Positions 51,519-60,498 are shown, numbered from the stretch's first letter. The stretch is DNA of 64,000 nucleotides from JAJXTN01 sp038230895 (GCA_038230895.1 JBBRMJ010000003.1:1-64000); one strand, 5' to 3'. A program made the numbers and translations. Notes: a model not told the origin generated them from the sequence alone.

Positions 51519-54500
51519 ATGATACCACAACGCTATGCCAACAATGGTACCGACATCGCTGATTTCGACGCTGTGCGCCTCGCCGTAGCTAGTCCAGACG
51601 ACATTATTGACTGGAGCTATGGTGAAGTCACCAAGCCCGAAACCATTAACTACCGCACTCAGAAACCGGAACGCGATGGCCTCTTCTGTGAGCGCATCTT
51701 CGGTCCAGTCAAGGATATTAACCCCCACGATGCCAAGTACAAGGGTGTTCGTAGCCGTGAAGCCGCTGTTGATAAGAACGGTGAGCTGGTTACTCGCAGT
51801 ATTGTTCGCCGCGAACGCATGGGCCACATCAGTCTGGCTGTACCTGTGGCTCACATTTGGTTCCTGCGCGGTACCCCTTCGGCCATCGGCCTATTACTGG
51901 GTATGACCGTCAAGAACCTGGAACGCGTCGCCTACTTCGCTGCTTACATCATTAAGTCAGTCGATATGACCAAGCGCGCCCAGCTGCTAACTGACAAAGA
52001 GGCAGAATTTGCCGCTGCTAAAGAAGCTATCAAACTGCGCTTTGAGAAAGAAGCTGAAGCTGAAGAAGCCAATGTCAAAGCCTTGGCCGAGATGCAGACC
52101 AAGGAAATCGAAGAAGTCACCAAAGACTTTGAACTGTACCGTGACCAACTGACTGCCTTGGAGAAACTACGTCTGATTAATGAGACTGATTTCCGCAACT
52201 TGCCTGATGAAATGCGCGCCTTGACCACTGTTGGTATGGGTGGCGCCGCCCTCAAGGACCTGCTGACCGAGATTGATCTTAAAGACTTGATTGCCGAGCT
52301 GAGCACTGAAGCCGAAGAAGCCAAGGGCCAGCGCAAGAAGAAGCTGATGAAGCGTTTGCGATTACTGGAGAGCATGGACCGTGCCGGCATCAAGCCCAGC
52401 AGCATGTGCCTTAGTGTCTTGCCAGTTATTCCTCCAGATCTGCGCCCAATGGTCCAGCTGACCGGTGGCCGTTTCGCGACCTCTGACCTGAACGATCTCT
52501 ACCGCCGTGTCATTAACCGCAACAACCGTCTGAAGAAGCTGATGGACCTCAACGCGCCGGAAGTTATCCGTCGCAATGAGCAACGTATGCTCCAAGAAGC
52601 CGTTGACGCCTTGATCGACAACAACAGCGCTCGTAGTGGCCGCGCCGTCGCCGCCACTGGCCAGCGTCGTCGCCTAAAGTCCCTCAGTGACATGCTGAAG
52701 GGCAAGCAAGGCCGTTTCCGACAGAACTTGCTCGGTAAGCGCGTTGACTACTCTGGTCGCTCGGTGATTGTCGCCGGCCCAGAGCTCAAGATCAACCAAT
52801 GTGGTTTGCCAAAAATGATGGCTTTGGAGCTGTTCAAACCATTCGTGATTGGTGAATTGATTGCTCGTGAACAAGCCCACAACATTCGCAGCGCCTCTCG
52901 CCTTATTGAGATGGCCGAAACTGTGGTTTGGGATGCGCTTGATGAAGTCATTAAGGGTAAGTACGTACTTCTGAACCGCGCACCATCCTTGCACCGCCTC
53001 AGTATTCAGGCATTTATGCCGGTACTGATTGAAGGCCGTGCCATTCAGTTGCACCCATTGGTCTGTAAGGGCTTTAACGCCGACTTTGATGGTGACCAAA
53101 TGGCCGTTCACCTTCCACTTAGTGACGCCGCCCAGGAAGAGGCTCGCACCATCATGGCTGCGAACCGTAACCTGCTCAAGCCAGCTGATGGTTCGCCAAT
53201 TCTGCACATTGAGCAAGATATCGTCCTTGGTTGTTACTACTTGACCTACGAACGACCAAATACCGACCCCAACAAGATTTTCCGCTTCTCTAGCCTCGAT
53301 GAGGCGTTGATGGCCAAAGATAACAACGTCATCAACTTGCAGAGCTATGTTCGCCTGCCATTCCGTGGTGAAGTTCGCCAGACCACACTTGGTCGCGTGC
53401 TGTTCAATGAAACCTTCCCCGAAGACTTCCCATTCCAAGATGAAGCTATGACCAAGAAGCGTCTGCAAAAAGTCATGAGTCAGGTCTACACCACCTATGG
53501 CCAAGAAATCACCGCTGAAATCGCCGACGACCTCAAGGACATCGGTTTTGATTACGCCACACAATCTGGGCTCAGCATGGGCATGGGTGACTTTGCGCCA
53601 ATCAAGGGCAAGGACGAGTTGCTGGAACAGGGTGAAGTTCGCTCCGCCGCTATCTCCGAACAATACGAAGAAGGCTTCATCACCGATGAAGAGCGCTACC
53701 GCCTCACCGTCGAAAACTGGAAGAAGATTGATAACCAAGTCCAGGAAATGCTATCCAAACAAATGGCTGGTGAAGACTCGTCAATGTCCATCGCCATCAC
53801 CTCAGGTGCTCGCGGTAACATCTCTCAGATGAAAATGTGTGTCGGTATGCTCGGTGTCTTCTCAGATGCCGCTGGTAATCCGATTGAGCTACCTATCAAG
53901 GCTGGCTACATCGAAGGCCTCAACCCACTGGAGTACTTCACCGGTACTCGTGGTACTCGAAAGGCGCTGATTGACATCGCCCTCAAAACTGCCGATGCTG
54001 GTTACCTGACTCGTCGTTTAGTTGACGTCTCTCAAGATGTCTTCACCCTCGACGAAGGTACACCTGATCCTGGTTTTGCGATGTTACGAGCCGACGCCGA
54101 AGAGATTGGTGTCAGTTACGCTTCACGTCTGATTGGTCGCTTCGCGGCTGAAGCCATCAAGGGCTTTGTCAAAAAGGGCCAACTCATGACGGCTGAGATT
54201 GCTGAAGCATTAGCCGCCGATGACAAGATCGATGGCATCAAGATCATGAGTGCCCTCAGTGGTACCAGTGTTCGTGGTGTGTCTCGCAAGTCCTATGGTG
54301 TTGACCCTGCTACTGGTTTGCTGGTCGCTGACCATCACCCGATTGGTGTCATCGCTGCTCAGAGTATTGGTGAGCCTGGTACGCAGCTGAGCTTGGACTC
54401 CAAGCACCGTTCTGGTGCCGTCCTGGCCGATGATACGGCCCAAGGTTTGAGCCGTATTGAAGAGCTATTTGAAGTCCGTTCACCGAAGGGGCAAGCCTAC

Positions 54501-55370
54501 TTAACCGAGATTGCTGGCCTGGCCAACACTTGGGAAGAAGGTGACCACTATGTCGTCCAAGTTACCGCCGATACCAAAGAGAAAGTCACGCTGAAACTTG
54601 GTGAGCGCAAAGCCCACCTCAAAACTGGTGCTGATGTCTCAGCTGGCGATGTCGTTGCTGCCCTGGAAGATGCCTCAGAGCCTCTGATTGCACCAATGGC
54701 CGGCAAAGCCCAGGTGACTGACAAAGCGGTCATCATCGTCCCGACGAGCCAGAGTGTGGTCCGTTACGAAATCCCTGGCTTTAAGCAACTACATGTCCAA
54801 GATGGTGACACCGTTATCCCAGGCCAACGCCTGACCAATGGCTCCATCAACCTGCACGATCTGATGCGCCTGCAAGGTGTCGAGCCTACCCAGCGCTACA
54901 TCATGAACGAAATCCTCAGGATCTTCGCTGCGCAAGGCCAGAACATTGCCGACAAGCACCTCGAGATCATCGTTCGCCAGATGTTTAGTCGTGTTCAAGT
55001 CGAAGAAGCTGGTGACAGTGAATTCGTGACCGGTGACATCGTCAGTAAGCTAGCCGTCGCCGAAGCCAATGAACTATTAATTGCCGCTAAGAAGAGCCCA
55101 GCCAAGCCAACCCAGTTGTTACTCGGCATCACTAAGGCCTCACTGAGCACCGATTCCTTCCTGAGTGCTGCATCCTTCCAGGACACCACCCGTGTCTTGA
55201 TTGGTGCCGCCACCAGTGGTAAGATCGATCGCCTCTACGGCCTGAAAGAGAATGTCATCCTCGGTCGCAAGATCCCAGTTGGTACCGGTGTTAAACCGGA
55301 AGTTGACGAAGAGCTGAGTGAGTTAGCTGCTGAAGCCGATGAAATCATCGGTGAACCCGTCGTCGTTTAG
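51519..55370 (+). CDS. rpoC: RNA polymerase beta' subunit without zinc sites
   Basis: RpoC of 1283 residues carries the catalytic NADFDGDQ motif, the clamp and the bridge helix. Two things are unusual. All eight zinc-binding cysteines are gone: the N-terminal site positions are Pro69, Asp71, Val84 and Asn87, and the second site is Glu846, Gly915, Ser922 and Ser925 (SRKSYG replacing CxxCYG). The trigger loop reads LDSKHRSG instead of the common MRTFHIGG; the catalytic His is kept (963), but the Arg equivalent to E. coli R933 is Asp960. The bridge-helix His (E. coli H777) is Arg811. The SI3 insertion is absent. Confidence 0.97.
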   Translation: MIPQRYANNGTDIADFDAVRLAVASPDDIIDWSYGEVTKPETINYRTQKPERDGLFCERIFGPVKDINPHDAKYKGVRSREAAVDKNGELVTRSIVRRERMGHISLAVPVAHIWFLRGTPSAIGLLLGMTVKNLERVAYFAAYIIKSVDMTKRAQLLTDKEAEFAAAKEAIKLRFEKEAEAEEANVKALAEMQTKEIEEVTKDFELYRDQLTALEKLRLINETDFRNLPDEMRALTTVGMGGAALKDLLTEIDLKDLIAELSTEAEEAKGQRKKKLMKRLRLLESMDRAGIKPSSMCLSVLPVIPPDLRPMVQLTGGRFATSDLNDLYRRVINRNNRLKKLMDLNAPEVIRRNEQRMLQEAVDALIDNNSARSGRAVAATGQRRRLKSLSDMLKGKQGRFRQNLLGKRVDYSGRSVIVAGPELKINQCGLPKMMALELFKPFVIGELIAREQAHNIRSASRLIEMAETVVWDALDEVIKGKYVLLNRAPSLHRLSIQAFMPVLIEGRAIQLHPLVCKGFNADFDGDQMAVHLPLSDAAQEEARTIMAANRNLLKPADGSPILHIEQDIVLGCYYLTYERPNTDPNKIFRFSSLDEALMAKDNNVINLQSYVRLPFRGEVRQTTLGRVLFNETFPEDFPFQDEAMTKKRLQKVMSQVYTTYGQEITAEIADDLKDIGFDYATQSGLSMGMGDFAPIKGKDELLEQGEVRSAAISEQYEEGFITDEERYRLTVENWKKIDNQVQEMLSKQMAGEDSSMSIAITSGARGNISQMKMCVGMLGVFSDAAGNPIELPIKAGYIEGLNPLEYFTGTRGTRKALIDIALKTADAGYLTRRLVDVSQDVFTLDEGTPDPGFAMLRADAEEIGVSYASRLIGRFAAEAIKGFVKKGQLMTAEIAEALAADDKIDGIKIMSALSGTSVRGVSRKSYGVDPATGLLVADHHPIGVIAAQSIGEPGTQLSLDSKHRSGAVLADDTAQGLSRIEELFEVRSPKGQAYLTEIAGLANTWEEGDHYVVQVTADTKEKVTLKLGERKAHLKTGADVSAGDVVAALEDASEPLIAPMAGKAQVTDKAVIIVPTSQSVVRYEIPGFKQLHVQDGDTVIPGQRLTNGSINLHDLMRLQGVEPTQRYIMNEILRIFAAQGQNIADKHLEIIVRQMFSRVQVEEAGDSEFVTGDIVSKLAVAEANELLIAAKKSPAKPTQLLLGITKASLSTDSFLSAASFQDTTRVLIGAATSGKIDRLYGLKENVILGRKIPVGTGVKPEVDEELSELAAEADEIIGEPVVV

Positions 55371-55374
55371 CTAG

Positions 55375-55403
55375 TTGTCAAGACTGCGCCCATCTGTTAC
55401 AAT
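55375..55403 (+). promoter_or_regulatory. Promoter of the rpsL operon
   Basis: TTGTCA (55375-55380), 17 bases, TACAAT (55398-55403). The leader is about 75 bases and ends with AGAAGGAG before rpsL. Confidence 0.7.
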
Positions 55404-55484
55404 AGGTCCATAACATAAGCAATCCGAGCCAGGGCAGTAGGCATGCTCCCCGCCGCAGCAGATTGCAACCGTAGAAGGAGTCAA

Positions 55485-55898
55485 ATGCCAACAATCAATC
55501 AGTTAGTGCGCAAACCGCGTGTCAAGGTGACCCACAAAACCAAGTCACCAGCCATGCAACGCGTCACTAACAACCTCAAAACTCGTAACTACGAGAAGCC
55601 AGCGCCCTTCAAGCGCGGCGTCTGTGTCAAAGTGACGACCAAAACCCCGAAGAAGCCAAACTCAGCCCTGCGTAAGGTCGCCCGCGTGCGCCTCAGCAAT
55701 GGCTACGAAGTCTGGGCTTACATTGGTGGTGAGGGTCACAACCTGCAAGAGCACGCCGTCGTCTTAGTCCGTGGTGGCCGCGTCAAGGACTTACCGGGTG
55801 TGCGTTACCACATTGTTCGTGGCAGCCTTGACCTTCAAGGTGTCCAGAACCGCAAACAGGGCCGCAGCAAGTACGGCGCCAAGAAAGACGGTAAATAG
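55485..55898 (+). CDS. rpsL: 30S ribosomal protein S12
   Basis: S12 lies at the decoding centre. The 137-residue protein starts MPTINQLVRKPR and has the PKKPNSALRKVARVRL loop with the Lys that is mutated in streptomycin resistance, plus HNLQEHAVVLVRGGRVKDLPGVRYH. AAGGAG is 4-5 bases from ATG 55485; an upstream in-frame ATG at 55443 has no homology. First gene of the str-type operon. Confidence 0.98.
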   Translation: MPTINQLVRKPRVKVTHKTKSPAMQRVTNNLKTRNYEKPAPFKRGVCVKVTTKTPKKPNSALRKVARVRLSNGYEVWAYIGGEGHNLQEHAVVLVRGGRVKDLPGVRYHIVRGSLDLQGVQNRKQGRSKYGAKKDGK

Positions 55899-55900
55899 TC

Positions 55901-56380
55901 ATGCCACGCAAGAAGACCGCCTCATTAGTTCGTGATATCCCGGGTGACCGATTGTATGACAGTATTCAATTGCAGCGCTTCATTAACCGTGTCATGTTGA
56001 ATGGTAAGAAGCAATTGGCTGAACGCCTCGTTTACAACGCATTGGAGAAGTCTGCTAAGAAGCTGAAGGTGGACAACCCACTGGAAGTTTTCGAGCAAGC
56101 TTTCAAAAACGTCCAACCACACATGGAGACTCGTTCTCGTCGTGTCGGTGGCGCCAACTATCAGATTCCGTTTGAAGTTCGTGGCCAACGCCAAAGTCAC
56201 CTGACCATTATGTGGTTCGTGGCCGCCTGCCGAGCCCGTAAGGGTATTGGCATGGAAGACCGTATCGCTGCAGAGTTAATGGACGCTTACAACAACCAGG
56301 GTGCGGCGGTTAAGAAGCGTGAAGACGTCCACAAGATGGCCGACGCCAACCGCGCCTTTGCCCACTTCGCGAGAACCTAA
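55901..56380 (+). CDS. rpsG: 30S ribosomal protein S7
   Basis: S7 nucleates assembly of the 30S head. The 159-residue protein has the typical RFINRVMLNGKKQLAERLVYNA, the VEVR-like loop (RSRRVGGANYQIPFEVR) and the C-terminal KREDVHKMADANRAFAH. It begins 2 bases after rpsL. Confidence 0.97.
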   Translation: MPRKKTASLVRDIPGDRLYDSIQLQRFINRVMLNGKKQLAERLVYNALEKSAKKLKVDNPLEVFEQAFKNVQPHMETRSRRVGGANYQIPFEVRGQRQSHLTIMWFVAACRARKGIGMEDRIAAELMDAYNNQGAAVKKREDVHKMADANRAFAHFART

Positions 56381-56384
56381 CGCA

Positions 56385-56552
56385 ATGCCCGAGAAAGCTC
56401 AGACACCTCGACAGTTAGCCGACGATAGAGTTCATGATTTAGCACAACGCGCGCTGGACTCGATTAAAAAACCTGGTGACCCAACGCGCATGCCCAATAG
56501 TGTTTTGAATTTGATTGATGAACACGGTCAAGAGCTACAACTCCCCGATTAA
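56385..56552 (+). CDS. Small orphan protein in the str operon
   Basis: A 55-residue open frame between rpsG and fusA, starting 4 bases after the rpsG stop and ending 20 bases before fusA. It has charged helix-forming residues (TPRQLADDRVHDLAQRAL) and a Pro-rich middle. Codon use is similar to neighbours. No family is recognised; small size makes the call uncertain. A longer in-frame extension upstream runs into rpsG and is not supported. Confidence 0.5.
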   Translation: MPEKAQTPRQLADDRVHDLAQRALDSIKKPGDPTRMPNSVLNLIDEHGQELQLPD

Positions 56553-56572
56553 TAAAAGATAAGAAGGACTAT

Positions 56573-58660
56573 ATGGCTGACAAGAAAACCCCAATGGACA
56601 AAATTCGTAACCTCGGCATTATTGCCCACATTGATGCTGGCAAGACGACAACCACTGAGGGTATCTTGTATCGCACCGGTCTCAATCACAAGATTGGCGC
56701 CGTGCATGATGGCGAAACGACGACTGACTGGATGGCTCAGGAGCGCGAGCGCGGTATTACCATTGTTGCCGCTTCCGTTACCTGTTTCTGGCAAGGCAAC
56801 CAGATCAACATTATCGATACACCAGGTCACATCGACTTTACCGTCGAAGTGGAGCGCTCATTACGCGTCCTGGACGGTGCTTGCGTGGTCTTCGATGGCA
56901 AGATGGGTGTGGAATCTCAATCCGAGACTGTCTGGCGCCAAGCCGACAAGTACGGCGTACCTCGAATCTGTTTCATCAACAAGATCAACCAAACCGGTGG
57001 CGACTTCTACAAGTCTCTCGACACCATTCACGCCCGCTTGAGCAAGAACGCGTTCCCAGTTCACTTGCCGATCGGCTTCGAACAATCTATTAACGGCATT
57101 ATTGATTTGGTGGAGATGAAAGCCTTCACCTACAAAGACTTTACTGATAAAGCCCTGGTTGAGGCAGAAATTCCAGCTGACATGATGGACAAAGTTAAAA
57201 AGTACCGCTCATTGCTCGTTGAGAACGCGGTTGCTGAAGATGAAGCCATGTTGGAGAAATACTTCGAAGTTGGTGAGGAAGGCTTGAGCGTCGAAGAAAT
57301 CAAGCAAGCTATTCGTACTGCGGTATTATCTGGTAAGTTCTTCGCGGTCACCGGTGGCGATGGCCGTGGCGTCATCGTCGAGAAAGTCCTCGACATGGTC
57401 AATGACTACTTGCCCAGCCCACTCGACCGTGGTTCGACATGGGGTACTCACCCGAAGACTGGCGATAAAGTCGAGCGCAAACCGTCAGAAAGTGAACCGT
57501 TTGCGTCACTCGCTTTCAAGATTACTACCGATCCCTTTGTTGGTAAGCTCGCGTATTTCCGCGTTTATTCTGGAACGTTAGCCGCCGGTTCCTACGTACT
57601 TAACAGTTCTACAGGTGAAAAAGAGCGTGTCGGCCGTATTGTCCGCCTGCAAGCTGATAAACGAGCAGATGTGACTGCAGTGGGTGCTGGTGACATCGCC
57701 GCTATCGTGGGCCTCAAAGGTACGACTACCGGTCACACCCTCTGTGACCCGAATAACCCGATCGTCCTCGAAAGCATTACCTTCCCAGAGCCGCCAGTAT
57801 CGATCGCCATTGAGCCAAAGACCAAAGCTGACCAAGAGAAGATGAGCATTGCCATGCAGCGTTTGGCTGAGGAAGACCCGACATTCCGAATTCGTGTTGA
57901 CGAAGAAACCGGTCAAACTATCATCTCAGGAATGGGTGAGTTACACCTAGAAATCATCGTCGATCGTATGAAGCGGGAATTTAATGTTGAAGCCAATGTC
58001 GGCCAACCGCAAGTCGCATACCGGGAATCAGTCCGCAAGAGCGGCATCGAAGTCCAGGGCAAGTTCGTCCGCCAGAGTGGTGGTCGTGGACAATATGGCG
58101 ATGTCTGGTTGCGAATCAGCCAAAATGAGCCTGGTAAGGGCTTCGAATTCATCAACTCTATCAAGGGTGGTGTTGTCCCAAGTGAGTACATCAAGCCGGT
58201 AGAGCAGGGCATCATTGAAGCCATGTCCAACGGTGTCCTTGCCGGTTATCCGGTGGTTGACGTCAAAGCCGAGCTGTACGACGGGAGTTACCACGATGTT
58301 GACTCCAACGAAATGGCCTTTAAAATTGCTGGTTCAATGGCGCTTCAAGAAGGTGTTAGAAAAGCCGGTCCCGTCATTATGGAACCAGTCATGAAAGTCG
58401 TCGTTGTCACACCAGAACAATTCATGGGTGACGTCATCGGTGACTTGAACGGCAAACGTGGTCGGATCGAAAGTATGGAAGACTTGTCCACGGGCATCAA
58501 AGAGATTACCGCATTTGTACCACTCGGTGAAATGTTCGGCTATACCACCAACTTGCGTAGCTCAACCCAGGGTCGAGCCAGCTCCAGCATGGAACTTGAC
58601 CACTACGCCGACGTCCCGAACAACGTCGCAGAAGCCATCATCGCTAAGAACGCCAAGTAA
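56573..58660 (+). CDS. fusA: Elongation factor G
   Basis: EF-G drives translocation. The 695-residue protein has the GTPase G1 motif AHIDAGKTTTTE, switch II DTPGHIDFT, NKI(N)-type G4 (FINKINQTG), domain II (GKLAYFRVYSGTL), domain IV (ESVRKSGIEVQGKFVRQSGGRGQYG region) and a C-terminal domain V. AAGAAGGA precedes the ATG. The usual NKMD is NKIN here. Confidence 0.97.
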   Translation: MADKKTPMDKIRNLGIIAHIDAGKTTTTEGILYRTGLNHKIGAVHDGETTTDWMAQERERGITIVAASVTCFWQGNQINIIDTPGHIDFTVEVERSLRVLDGACVVFDGKMGVESQSETVWRQADKYGVPRICFINKINQTGGDFYKSLDTIHARLSKNAFPVHLPIGFEQSINGIIDLVEMKAFTYKDFTDKALVEAEIPADMMDKVKKYRSLLVENAVAEDEAMLEKYFEVGEEGLSVEEIKQAIRTAVLSGKFFAVTGGDGRGVIVEKVLDMVNDYLPSPLDRGSTWGTHPKTGDKVERKPSESEPFASLAFKITTDPFVGKLAYFRVYSGTLAAGSYVLNSSTGEKERVGRIVRLQADKRADVTAVGAGDIAAIVGLKGTTTGHTLCDPNNPIVLESITFPEPPVSIAIEPKTKADQEKMSIAMQRLAEEDPTFRIRVDEETGQTIISGMGELHLEIIVDRMKREFNVEANVGQPQVAYRESVRKSGIEVQGKFVRQSGGRGQYGDVWLRISQNEPGKGFEFINSIKGGVVPSEYIKPVEQGIIEAMSNGVLAGYPVVDVKAELYDGSYHDVDSNEMAFKIAGSMALQEGVRKAGPVIMEPVMKVVVVTPEQFMGDVIGDLNGKRGRIESMEDLSTGIKEITAFVPLGEMFGYTTNLRSSTQGRASSSMELDHYADVPNNVAEAIIAKNAK

Positions 58661-58664
58661 TAGT

Positions 58665-59081
58665 ATGATCAGGCGAACCCAGTTTGGTCTACTAGAAACG
58701 AGCCCGGTGCTGGCAGTGATCGATCCGTCAATAGTGGAAGGTCTTCTAAATATGACGACCGGTCCACGAACTGACGATGAACTCGCAAGTCGCCGTGCAA
58801 TCTATGATGCCTTACCTCCGAAAATGGATGAGGCGTTCATCATGGGTATTGGTAAACAGGCGATAAGCGTTGCAGCCCTACGCGTTCAGAGGGGCGTAGG
58901 TACTGTAAAATATCCCGAGATTCACGCGGTGAGGACCATTGCGGAATTATGCTTGCATCATGAAGGCTCAGAGAGCACAACAGCCGGTAGTGTTATGCGC
59001 CATTTGCGAAACTCAGCTCAACCGAAGTTTATGGCCGGTATAGCACGGCTGCAACTTTCGCTCGAATATGCACGCATTTAA
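58665..59081 (+). CDS. Hypothetical protein between fusA and tuf
   Basis: A 138-residue soluble, mostly helical protein (ELASRRAIYDALPPKMDEAF, KQAISVAALRVQRGVG) that I do not recognise. The ATG is 4 bases after the fusA stop and lacks a clear ribosome-binding site, so it is likely translated from the fusA message. A longer in-frame extension into fusA is a shadow. This position is normally empty in str operons. Confidence 0.6.
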   Translation: MIRRTQFGLLETSPVLAVIDPSIVEGLLNMTTGPRTDDELASRRAIYDALPPKMDEAFIMGIGKQAISVAALRVQRGVGTVKYPEIHAVRTIAELCLHHEGSESTTAGSVMRHLRNSAQPKFMAGIARLQLSLEYARI

Positions 59082-59096
59082 TACGACGACTGACTC

Positions 59097-59125
59097 TTTA
59101 CAAACCTGGCTGTCTTGACTATAAT
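59097..59125 (+). promoter_or_regulatory. tuf promoter P1
   Basis: TTTACA (59097-59102), 17 bases, TATAAT (59120-59125). A second perfect -10 (TATAAT, 59153-59158) lies downstream. Confidence 0.7.
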
Positions 59126-59152
59126 TACATCGGTAACTTGTGTGGGGTCTAT

Positions 59153-59225
59153 TATAATGTTACTGATCGAGGAACATTATATGCCGAGACCAAGGTTGCA
59201 AGCAGATAGGAAATAGCAACCCTGG
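59153..59225 (+). promoter_or_regulatory. tuf promoter P2 and leader with small ORF and hairpin
   Basis: TATAAT at 59153-59158 would start RNA near 59165. The leader contains GAGGAA then ATG 59181 opening an 11-codon frame (MPRPRLQADRK, stop at 59214-59216). A hairpin pairs CCAAGGTTGC (59190-59199, inside the frame) with GCAACCCTGG (59216-59225), one mismatch. Translation of the small frame would open the hairpin, so leader-peptide control is possible. Confidence 0.45.
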
Positions 59226-59293
59226 ATCGAAGCGATATCCCCGTGCAATCAACAATTAAGTAAAGCTAACCAAGCTACAAGGAGCAAACCCCT

Positions 59294-60478
59294 ATGGCAG
59301 AGAATTTTGACCGCAGCAAGCCACACGTTAACGTCGGTACTATGGGCCACGTTGACCATGGTAAAACAACTTTAACGGCCGCTATTACTGCTGTCTTGGC
59401 CAAGAAACTGCCAAGCGCGACCAACAAGCCCGTTGCTTATGACCAGATCGACAACGCTCCTGAAGAGCGTGCTCGTGGTATTACCATCGCGACCTCTCAC
59501 CAGGAATACGAGAGCAAAAAGCGTCACTACGCACACGTTGACATGCCAGGTCACGCCGACTACGTCAAGAACATGATTACTGGTGCGGCTCAGATTGACG
59601 GCGCTATCCTTGTTGTTGGTGCCAACGATGGTCCATTGCCACAAACTCGTGAGCACGTCCTGCTTGCCAAGCAAGTCGGTGTCCCATCTATCTTGGTCTT
59701 CATGAACAAGATGGACTTGGCCGACCCAGAACTGGTCGAGCTTGTCGAAGAAGAAATTCGCGACTTGCTTGAGAAGAATGGTTACGACCGCAACGCGCCT
59801 ATCATCAAGGGCTCAGCTACCAAGGCTCTCGCCGGCGACGCTGAGAACGAAGATGCTATCATGGCCCTCGTTGACGCAATGGACGACTTCGTTCCAGAGC
59901 CAAAGCGAGAGCTCGACAAGCCTTTCCTAATGCCTATCGAAGACGTCTTCTCTATTAAGGGTCGTGGCACTGTTGCCACCGGCCGTGTGGAGACCGGTAT
60001 TGTCAAAGTCAACGAAGAGGTTGAAATCGTCGGTATCCGCGACACTCGCAAGACTGTAGTCACCGGTGTTGAAATGTTCAAAAAGAACCTCGACCAAGGT
60101 CAAGCTGGCGACAACGTCGGCATCCTGCTCCGTGGTATTGAGCGTGATGACATTGAGCGCGGTCAAGTCTTGGCCAAGCCAGGTAGCATCACCCCACACA
60201 CTGAGTTTGACTCTGAAGTCTACATCCTGAACAAGGATGAGGGTGGCCGTCACACGCCATTCTTCAAGGGCTACAAGCCTCAGTTCTACTTCCGTACTAC
60301 GGATGTGACTGGTGAAGTTGAGCTCCCAGCTGACAAGGAAATGGTCATGCCTGGTGATACCATCACCTTCAAGGTCAAGTTACTCGCCCCAATCGCCATG
60401 GAACAAGGTCTGCGCTTCGCTATCCGCGAAGGTGGCCGAACCGTTGGTGCTGGTGTGGTAACCAAGATCATCAAGTAA
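59294..60478 (+). CDS. tuf: Elongation factor Tu
   Basis: EF-Tu brings aminoacyl-tRNA to the ribosome. The 394-residue protein has GHVDHGKTTL (G1), ARGITI (switch I), DMPGHADY (G3), NKMD (G4) and GSA (G5), and normal domains II and III ending REGGRTVGAGVVTKI. It contains no cysteine: the E. coli Cys81 and Cys137 positions are both Met. CAAGGAG precedes the ATG. Confidence 0.98.
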   Translation: MAENFDRSKPHVNVGTMGHVDHGKTTLTAAITAVLAKKLPSATNKPVAYDQIDNAPEERARGITIATSHQEYESKKRHYAHVDMPGHADYVKNMITGAAQIDGAILVVGANDGPLPQTREHVLLAKQVGVPSILVFMNKMDLADPELVELVEEEIRDLLEKNGYDRNAPIIKGSATKALAGDAENEDAIMALVDAMDDFVPEPKRELDKPFLMPIEDVFSIKGRGTVATGRVETGIVKVNEEVEIVGIRDTRKTVVTGVEMFKKNLDQGQAGDNVGILLRGIERDDIERGQVLAKPGSITPHTEFDSEVYILNKDEGGRHTPFFKGYKPQFYFRTTDVTGEVELPADKEMVMPGDTITFKVKLLAPIAMEQGLRFAIREGGRTVGAGVVTKIIK

Positions 60479-60498
60479 GACGAACTTGTCTCGTCTAG

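Noticed and set aside
52674..53738. 354-codon open frame on the minus strand inside rpoC
   Set aside because: It is fully antisense to conserved rpoC sequence (NADFDGD region), has no promoter or family resemblance, and follows from the codon bias of the plus strand.
53940..53978. Initial reading of the TRGTRKAL stretch as the trigger loop of RpoC
   Set aside because: By alignment with E. coli (before C814) this is the bridge helix; the trigger loop is at residues 955-967, where the catalytic His is kept.
58458..58664. N-terminal extension of the gene at 58665 into fusA
   Set aside because: It reads in another frame through conserved fusA sequence and the residues look like a shadow translation.
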